The translations under genes were made by a program, and so were the position numbers. Shown here piece after piece: positions 1-5,707 of a stretch of DNA of 5,707 bases. Numbering within the stretch: position 1 is the first letter of the stretch; the number at the start of each line of letters is the position of its first letter. This stretch comes from Psychromarinibacter halotolerans (GTDB taxonomy: Bacteria; Pseudomonadota; Alphaproteobacteria; Rhodobacterales; Rhodobacteraceae), in the NCBI RefSeq assembly GCF_029168315.1, contig NZ_JARGYD010000026.1, forward strand, positions 1 through 5,707, given 5' to 3'. The notes beneath the pieces are model-generated. The model was not told where the DNA came from and searched no databases. It saw only the letters and a program-made list of their open reading frames with translations.

Positions 1-17
1 TTTTCTGAAAAAAGGCC

Positions 18-46
18 TTGCGGGTTGTCGGTGTGATCCGTAAATA
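18..46 (+). promoter_or_regulatory. rRNA operon promoter (-35 TTGCGG, -10 TAAATA)
   Basis: A -35-like TTGCGG (18-23) and a -10-like TAAATA (41-46) are separated by exactly 17 bases. An A/T-rich stretch (ttttctgaaaaaa, 1-13) sits just upstream in the position of an UP element, although the window cuts its upstream side. The -10 is followed by cccc and then ttcaccg, so transcription probably starts near base 53. A C/G-rich discriminator of this kind is typical of rRNA promoters under stringent (ppGpp-dependent) control. The -10 matches the TATAAT consensus weakly (3 of 6), so the call rests on spacing, location ahead of the leader and the general form of alphaproteobacterial rrn promoters. Upstream regulatory sites, if any, lie outside the window. 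Confidence 0.6.
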
Positions 47-194
47 CCCCTTCACCGGCGGCGCTGAGGCGCTGGCGGGACGGCCCGGGGGTCGCGGCGG
101 AGACGCTGAGGTGACCGGGACGGAACGACATCAGAGGCATTGACGGGCGGGCGCGCCGAGTAAGTTAGGGCGCATCGGTCTGGTTTTTGTCTCT

Positions 195-206
195 TGCTCT
201 TTGACA
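195..206 (+). promoter_or_regulatory. boxA antitermination element
   Basis: The sequence tgctctttgaca differs at one position from the bacterial rRNA boxA consensus (TGCTCTTTAACA). It lies in the transcribed leader, about 140 bases after the predicted start and immediately before the 16S processing stem, which is its usual place. In the RNA, boxA binds NusB and NusE (ribosomal protein S10) and loads the antitermination complex that shields the long untranslated transcript from Rho. A weak 5-bp hairpin (153-157 with 169-173) lies upstream where a boxB-like hairpin could be, but I do not call it. The site also contains a perfect TTGACA (201-206), which I take to be a coincidence of the boxA sequence. 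Confidence 0.8.
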
Positions 207-244
207 TTGCTGTTCACTGAAGAGATATGTGGGCGGTTTGGTTC
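206..244 (+). other. 16S processing stem, 5' arm
   Basis: Bases 217-244 pair with 1988-2015 in the spacer after 16S. Of 28 opposed positions, 27 form Watson-Crick or G-U pairs, and the only mismatch is t230 against t2002. The core is tgaagagatatg (218-229) against catatctcttca (2003-2014). Bases 206-213 add 7 of 8 pairs with 2016-2023 after a 3-nt bulge (214-216). The resulting long double helix loops out the whole 16S and is the expected RNase III substrate that releases pre-16S from the operon transcript. Confidence 0.85.
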
Positions 245-367
245 ATTCGATGGATCAGGCTTCTGCATATCGCGCTCTTAGGCTTCGGCCGATTATAGAG
301 TGTCAGCTTCACTGTTTGAGTAGGTTTCGGTTTCTTTTGAAACTGAAGCACATATCAGACAGATGAC

Positions 368-393
368 TTCATCCGGTTTAGCCACCGGATGAG
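368..393 (+). other. Leader hairpin (catccggt/accggatg)
   Basis: An 8-bp perfect stem (370-377 with 384-391), extended by a T-A and a T-G pair to 10 bp, closes a 6-base loop ttagcc. It is the strongest local hairpin in the leader. No T-run follows it, so it is not an intrinsic terminator. It probably structures the precursor between the long-range stem and the mature 16S end. Confidence 0.6.
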
Positions 394-420
394 ATGTGCA
401 GAGGTTCGAACGTCAAGGAT

Positions 421-436
421 ATCCGCGTAAGCGGAT
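421..436 (+). other. GNRA-capped hairpin beside the 16S 5' end
   Basis: A perfect 6-bp stem atccgc/gcggat is capped by the tetraloop gtaa, a GNRA-type loop. It ends only two bases before the predicted mature 5' end of 16S at 439. Its position suggests that it marks or shields the final 5' maturation site, but that role is an inference. Confidence 0.6.
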
Positions 437-438
437 TT

Positions 439-2121
<1,683 letters not shown>

Positions 2122-2138
2122 AATTCCTCCGGGAATAC

Positions 2139-2214
2139 GGGGCGTTAGCTCAGCTGGGAGAGCACCTGCTTTGCAAGCAGGGGGTCATCGGTTCGATCCC
2201 GATACGCTCCACCA
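2139..2214 (+). tRNA. tRNA-Ala (anticodon TGC)
   Basis: This is a 76-nt tRNA with an encoded CCA (2212-2214), beginning 17 bases after tRNA-Ile. The acceptor ggggcgt (2139-2145) pairs with acgctcc (2204-2210). The third pair is G-T (G2141 with T2208), which is the G3-U70 identity element that alanyl-tRNA synthetase recognises. The anticodon stem cctgc/gcagg (2165-2169 with 2177-2181) carries the loop tttgcaa, with anticodon TGC at 2172-2174. It reads GCN alanine codons, mainly GCA and GCG. The T-arm shows ggttcgatccc. Confidence 0.98.
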
Positions 2215-2596
2215 CGTTCCATTCGCGCAGCGAATTGAACGATGGCGCGAAAGCGGGTTTGGAACAAACCTGCGTGCGCCCCACCCTTAATCAAGACTTG
2301 ATCGTTGAGCCCTACGGCTCTGCCATCCAGTCTTGGATGTCTTCATATCGTAAAGAGAAACACATCAGTTATCATGCTGATCCTGGCAGTGCGCCAGGTA
2401 TCTGCAGGTTCGACCTGCGAAGCATGTAACTATCCAAGTCAAGTACACTAACCAATGCCGTCCAAGAGACGGCCATGTTCTTCCGAACGAACCAGTCGGA
2501 AGAGCGGGATAGTATGCTTTTGGTCCGTGTGCCCCGCTAGGTAGGGGTGCACCTTGAGAAGTTGACGGTCTGCACGGCCTGTCTTCTTCTGGATCA
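2215..2596 (+). other. tRNA-Ala to 23S spacer, hairpin-rich, no gene
   Basis: These 382 bases hold a chain of hairpins and no gene. They are 2216-2240 (gttc...ttcgc-gca-gcgaa...gaac, one mismatch), 2244-2280 (outer ggcgc/gcgcc, inner gcgggttt/aaacctgc), 2324-2339 (catcca/tggatg), 2382-2398 (cctggc/gccagg), 2404-2418 (gcaggt-tcg-acctgc), 2457-2473 (gccgtc/gacggc) and 2477-2505 (gttcttccga/tcggaagagc, one G-U). None is followed by a T-run, so none looks like an intrinsic terminator. The last 85 bases are the 5' side of the 23S processing stem. I found no third tRNA and no clear second boxA. A 64-codon open frame inside this stretch is explained by the structured spacer and is not a gene. Confidence 0.7.
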
Positions 2597-2604
2597 AATC
2601 AAGC
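2512..2604 (+). other. 23S processing stem, 5' side
   Basis: Three blocks pair with sequence after 23S. The block gtatgcttttg (2512-2522) pairs perfectly with caaaagcatac (5450-5460), and tcc (2524-2526) continues with gga (5447-5449) after a one-base bulge. Bases 2558-2567 pair with 5437-5445 (gaag/cttc and gacg/cgtc, joined by one wobble and one bulge). Bases 2579-2604 oppose 5406-5431 with only two T-T mismatches, including 14 unbroken pairs that run into the mature 23S ends. A 9-bp hairpin (2527-2552) branches out between the first two blocks. Together they form the precursor stem that RNase III cuts to release pre-23S. Confidence 0.85.
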
Positions 2605-2726
2605 GCGAGAAGGGCGTTTGGTGGATGCCTTGGCAGTAAGAGGCGATGAAGGACGTGATAACCTGCGATAAGCCAGGGTTAGCCGGTAATAGGCTTTAAC
2701 CCCTGGATCTCCGAATGGGGCAACCC

Positions 2727-2781
2727 ACCTGACAGTTGATTATAATTGCCTTCGGGCGTTTTATAGTCGGCTGAAACAGGT
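2727..2781 (+). other. Extended helix 9 / intervening hairpin in 23S
   Basis: E. coli has a short helix here. This sequence has a 55-base arm: acctg (2727-2731) pairs with caggt (2777-2781), and then 13 consecutive pairs (2733-2745 with 2761-2773, three of them G-U) lead to a gcc-ttcg-ggc tip (2748-2757), a stable C(UUCG)G tetraloop. Alphaproteobacteria are known to carry extra sequence at helix 9 that RNase III removes, leaving a 5.8S-like 5' fragment. Cutting here would free a 5' piece of about 140-150 nt. The fold is seen in the sequence; the cleavage is inferred. Confidence 0.75.
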
Positions 2782-3668
2782 ACTTAAGACCTGAATACAT
2801 AGGGTTTTAAGAGCAAACCCGGGGAACTGAAACATCTAAGTACCCGGAGGAAAGGACATCAATAGAGACTCCCCTAGTAGCGGCGAGCGAACGGGGACCA
2901 GCCGAGATCGATAAGTGACTGGAACAGATTGGAAAGTCTGGCCATAGTGGGTGACAGCCCCGTACAGGAAGCTTTGAGATACGTATTAAGTAGGGCGGGA
3001 CACGTGAAATCCTGTCTGAAGATCGGGGGACCACCCCCGAAGGCTAAGTACTCCTTACTGACCGATAGCGAACCAGTACCGTGAGGGAAAGGTGAAAAGC
3101 ACCCCGACGAGGGGAGTGAAACAGTACCTGAAACCGGACGCCTACAAGCAGTCGGAGGATCCTCGAGATCTGACGGCGTACCTTTTGTATAATGGGTCAT
3201 CGACTTGGTCTCACGAGCAAGCTTAAGCCGATAGGTGTAGGCGCAGCGAAAGCGAGTCTTAATAGGGCGTCGAGTTCGTGGGATCAGACCCGAAACCGAG
3301 TGATCTAGGCATGACCAGGATGAAGGCAAGGTAACACTTGCTGGAGGTCCGAACCCACACCTGTTGAAAAAGGTCGGGATGAGTTGTGCCTAGGGGTGAA
3401 AGGCCAATCAAACTCGGAGATAGCTGGTTCTCCGCGAAATCTATTTAGGTAGAGCGTCAAGCGAATACCCCGGGGGGTAGAGCACTGGATGGGTAATGGG
3501 GTCCCACAGACTTACTGATCCTAACCAAACTCCGAATACCCGGGAGTACTACTTGGCAGACACACGGCGGGTGCTAACGCCCGTCGTGGAGAGGGAAACA
3601 ACCCTGACCTACAGCTAAGGCCCCTAATTCATGGCTAAGTGGGAAAGCAGGTGGGACGACCAAAACAA

Positions 3669-3699
<31 letters not shown>

Positions 3700-3822
3700 T
3701 AAAGATAGCGTAACAGCTCACTGGTCTAAATAAGTTGTCCTGCGGCGAAGATGTAACGGGGCTCAAGCCATGAGCCGAAGCTTAGGACTGCGTATGCAGT
3801 GGTAGCGGAGCGTAGTGTGATA

Positions 3823-3872
3823 AAACACCATGCCTCCTTAGCATCCTCGGATGCATTGGAGGCGAGGTGTTT
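3823..3872 (+). other. Intervening hairpin in 23S before helix 45
   Basis: Bases 3823-3829 (aaacacc) pair with 3866-3872 (ggtgttt), 3832-3837 (gcctcc) with 3858-3863 (ggaggc), and 3841-3845 (gcatc) with 3850-3854 (gatgc) around a ctcg loop. This gives 18 Watson-Crick pairs interrupted by two small internal loops. E. coli has only a few bases between the matching flanks gagcg (3809 onward) and aagcc (3879 onward), so this is an insertion of roughly 50-60 bases. In Rhodobacter the 23S rRNA is known to be split into roughly 16S and 14S pieces, and an inserted stem in this middle region would produce such a split. Cleavage here is inferred. Confidence 0.7.
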
Positions 3873-4424
3873 ACTGAGAAGCCGGCGCGTGAGCGAACCG
3901 GTGGAGTGATCACTAGCGAGAATGATGACATGAGTAGCGACAAACAGGGTGAGAGACCCTGTCGCCGAAAGTCCAAGGGTTCCTGCTTAAAGCTAATCTG
4001 AGCAGGGTAAGCCGGCCCCTAAGGCGAGGCCGAAAGGCGTAGTCGATGGGAACCAGGTTAATATTCCTGGGCCAGGAGGATGTGACGGATTGTGGCGGCG
4101 TGCGTTCCTTATCGGATTGGAGCGTATCCAAGACAGTTCCTGGAAATAGCCCTCCATCAGACCGTACCCTAAACCGACACAGGTGGACTGGTAGAGAATA
4201 CCAAGGCGCTTGAGAGAACGATGTTGAAGGAACTCGGCAAAATACCTCCGTAAGTTCGCGAGAAGGAGGCCCGGCTCAAGAGGGTCGGGGGCACAAACCA
4301 GGGGGTGGCGACTGTTTACTAAAAACACAGGGCTCTGCGAAGTCGCAAGACGACGTATAGGGTCTGACGCCTGCCCGGTGCCTGAAGGTTAAAAGGAGGA
4401 GTGCAAGCTCCGAATTGAAGCCCA

Positions 4425-4507
<83 letters not shown>

Positions 4508-4762
4508 CGACTTCCCCGCTGTCTCCAACATCGACTCAGCGAAATTGAATTGCCTGTCAAGATGCAGGCTTCCCGCGGTTAGACGGAAAGACCCCGTGCA
4601 CCTTTACTACAGCTTCACACTGGCATCAGGCACAACATGTGCAGGATAGGTGGTAGGCTTCGAAGCAGGGACGCCAGTCTCTGTGGAGCCATCCTTGAGA
4701 TACCACCCTTGTTCTGCTTGATGTCTAACCGCGGACCGTTATCCGGTTCCGGGACCCTGTGT

Positions 4763-4812
<50 letters not shown>

Positions 4813-4935
4813 GCGAAGGTTGGCTCAGAGCGGTCGGAAATCGCTCGTTGAGTGCAATGGCAGAAGCCAGCCTGACTGCGAGACTGACAAGTCGAGCAGA
4901 GTCGAAAGACGGCCATAGTGATCCGGTGGTCCCGA

Positions 4936-4989
<54 letters not shown>

Positions 4990-5405
4990 GGTGCCCAAGA
5001 GTCCATATCGACGGCACCGTTTGGCACCTCGATGTCGGCTCATCTCATCCTGGGGCTGGAGCAGGTCCCAAGGGTACGGCTGTTCGCCGTTTAAAGAGGT
5101 ACGTGAGCTGGGTTTAGAACGTCGTGAGACAGTTCGGTCCCTATCTGCCGTGGGTGTAGGATACTTGAGAGGAGTTGCCCCTAGTACGAGAGGACCGGGG
5201 TGAACGATCCACTGGTGGACCAGTTGTCATGCCAATGGCAGTGCTGGGTAGCTATGATCGGAAAGGATAACCGCTGAAGGCATCTAAGCGGGAAGCCCCC
5301 CTCAAAACAAGGTATCCCTGAGGGCCGAGGTAGACCACCTCGTCGATAGGCCGGAGATGTAAGCGTGGCGACACGTTCAGTTGACCGGTACTAATTGCCC
5401 GATAG

Positions 5406-5460
5406 GCTTGATTTGATCCAGTAGTAGACAGACCAACGTCGCTTCAGGACAAAAGCATAC
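5406..5460 (+). other. 23S processing stem, 3' side
   Basis: This is the partner of 2512-2604. Bases 5406-5431 oppose 2579-2604 (24 of 26 paired), 5437-5445 oppose 2558-2567, and 5447-5460 oppose 2512-2526. The mature 23S 3' end (about 5415) lies within the first block, so final trimming happens inside the helix after RNase III cuts further out. Confidence 0.85.
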
Positions 5461-5528
5461 GCCAAAGGATAACGTCCTTGGCTTGGACTTGATGTGTTGT
5501 CTGCATAAAGCAGACAGGGTTTTTCCTT
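5461..5528 (+). other. 23S-5S spacer hairpins
   Basis: A hairpin at 5461-5482 pairs gccaa with ttggc and gga with tcc around one bulged A. A second one at 5498-5516 has seven perfect pairs (tgtctgc/gcagaca) and the loop ataaa, followed by ggg and five Ts (5520-5524). The second resembles a weak intrinsic terminator between 23S and 5S. The same T-run can instead form the 5S precursor stem. No tRNA or gene is present in this spacer. Confidence 0.6.
5516..5524 (+). other. 5S precursor stem, 5' arm
   Basis: agggttttt (5516-5524) is perfectly complementary to aaaaaccct (5651-5659) after 5S. With the 5S terminal helix it forms a longer stem separated by a 4-by-4 internal loop (5525-5528 against 5647-5650). 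Such a stem outside the mature ends is a likely cleavage site for 5S maturation. Confidence 0.65.
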
Positions 5529-5646
5529 GGTTTGGTGGTCATAGCACGAGCGAAACACGCGATCCCATTCCGAACTCGACCGTTAAGCGCCGAAGCGCCG
5601 ATGGTACTGCGTCTTAAGACGTGGGAGAGTAGGTCACCGCCAAACC
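5529..5646 (+). rRNA. rrf: 5S ribosomal RNA
   Basis: This is the complete 5S rRNA of about 118 nt, a component of the large-subunit central protuberance. The terminal helix pairs ggtttgg (5529-5535) with ccaaacc (5640-5646). Diagnostic inner blocks are gatcccattccgaactcg (5561-5578), gcgccgaagcgccgatggta (5587-5606) and gggagagtaggtcaccgcc, which match loops B, C, D and E of bacterial 5S. It starts about 113 bases after 23S as the last rRNA of the operon. The mature ends may extend a base or two beyond the helix. Operons in this group often continue with an initiator tRNA; the window stops too early to tell. Confidence 0.96.
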
Positions 5647-5650
5647 TAGA

Positions 5651-5659
5651 AAAAACCCT
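5651..5659 (+). other. 5S precursor stem, 3' arm
   Basis: aaaaaccct pairs with agggttttt (5516-5524) on the other side of 5S, giving nine perfect pairs. It lies four bases beyond the 5S terminal helix. Confidence 0.65.
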
Positions 5660-5689
5660 ATCTCTAACGATAAACAAAATACCAAATAC

Positions 5690-5707
5690 AAAAAAGCGCG
5701 CCAAACA
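5690..5707. terminator. Possible left half of a terminator, cut by the window end
   Basis: Six As (5690-5695) run straight into gcgcgcc (5696-5702). This is the form of the left arm of a bidirectional intrinsic terminator, in which a matching ggcgcgc plus a T-run would follow after a short loop. The window stops at 5707, so the right arm is not visible. If present, it would end this rRNA operon and perhaps a gene facing it. The preceding 30 bases are A-rich and hold nothing I recognise. Confidence 0.3.

Larger units (their letters stand above)
47..438 (+). other. 16S rRNA 5' leader (transcribed, removed during maturation)
   Basis: This stretch of about 390 bases has no gene. Its first part (about 60-175) is very G+C rich and contains an imperfect direct repeat. 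The middle has boxA (195-206) and the 5' arm of the 16S processing stem (206-244). The last part holds local hairpins: 275-300 (ctct/agag with a ggc-ttcg-gcc tip), 326-347 (ttcggtttc/gaaactgaa, 9 bp with one wobble, tttt loop), 368-393 and 421-436. Such leaders carry antitermination signals and processing sites and help the nascent 16S to fold. The short open frames in it have no ribosome binding site and I do not regard them as genes. Confidence 0.8.

Noticed and set aside
153..185. Terminator-like stem gcgcc/ggcgc followed some distance later by ttttt (183-187)
   Set aside because: The stem has only five pairs with an 11-base loop, and about 9 bases separate it from the T-run, too far for an intrinsic terminator.
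201..229. Promoter with perfect -35 TTGACA (201-206) and GATATG (224-229) at 17 bases
   Set aside because: The TTGACA is the end of boxA and the GATATG is part of the 16S processing arm, so both are better explained as RNA elements. A start here would also lose boxA from the transcript.
2235..2429. 64-codon + strand open frame in the tRNA-Ala to 23S spacer
   Set aside because: It starts with no Shine-Dalgarno sequence within a hairpin, and the whole stretch is explained by folded spacer RNA.
2874..3329. 151-codon open frame on the - strand inside 23S
   Set aside because: It lies wholly antisense to conserved 23S sequence, has no ribosome binding site and its length is explained by the base composition of rRNA. 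Antisense 23S frames of this kind are a well-known source of false protein annotations.
4581..4593. Possible antibiotic-resistance change at the macrolide-binding bases of 23S
   Set aside because: The A2058 and A2059 equivalents (4587, 4588) are both A, the susceptible wild-type state.
5444..5704. 86-codon - strand open frame across 5S and its flanks
   Set aside because: It runs antisense through the complete 5S gene and its precursor stem; the hydrophobic start is a by-product of the A-rich tail read backwards.

Overview
The window holds one complete ribosomal RNA operon on the + strand, in the order promoter, leader, 16S, tRNA-Ile(GAT), tRNA-Ala(TGC), 23S, 5S. I find no protein-coding gene. 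Every open frame of 60-150 codons lies inside rRNA or its spacers, and none has the context of a real gene. The 16S type points to an alphaproteobacterium, most likely order Rhodobacterales (Roseobacter lineage). The reasons are a mature 16S of only about 1,468 nt, a 5' end beginning with the alphaproteobacterial form caacttgagagtttgatcctgg, the short V3 region, CCA-encoding tRNA-Ile and tRNA-Ala in the spacer, and stem-loop insertions in the 23S at two places where this group carries them. I cannot resolve the genus by eye.

Bases 1-438 are the control and leader region. A promoter (TTGCGG, 17-nt spacer, TAAATA) lies at 18-46 behind an A/T-rich stretch and before a C-rich discriminator. About 150 nt further on is an antitermination boxA (tgctctttgaca, 195-206). 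It is followed at once by the 5' arm of the 16S processing stem (206-244), whose 3' arm lies at 1988-2023 in the spacer. The rest of the leader is a run of local hairpins. One of them ends two bases before the mature 16S 5' end.

Bases 439-1906 are 16S rRNA. Bases 1907-2596 are the internal transcribed spacer with the two tRNAs, many small hairpins and the 5' arm of the 23S processing stem. Bases 2597-5415 are 23S rRNA with two insertion hairpins (2727-2781 and 3823-3872), both plausible RNase III targets, so the mature 23S may be fragmented. Bases 5416-5528 are the 23S-5S spacer. It carries the 3' arm of the 23S stem, a terminator-like hairpin, and the 5' arm of a 5S precursor stem. 5S rRNA occupies 5529-5646. 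The last 60 bases are A-rich and end in what looks like the left half of a terminator cut by the window edge.

All the parts serve one purpose: a single long transcript, protected from termination by boxA-bound Nus factors, folds into nested stems that bring the ends of 16S, 23S and 5S together for cleavage, with the two tRNAs released by tRNA-processing enzymes. I see no sign of a new system. The points that deserve a second look are the 23S insertions, the competing leader and spacer folds, and the possible terminator at the end.
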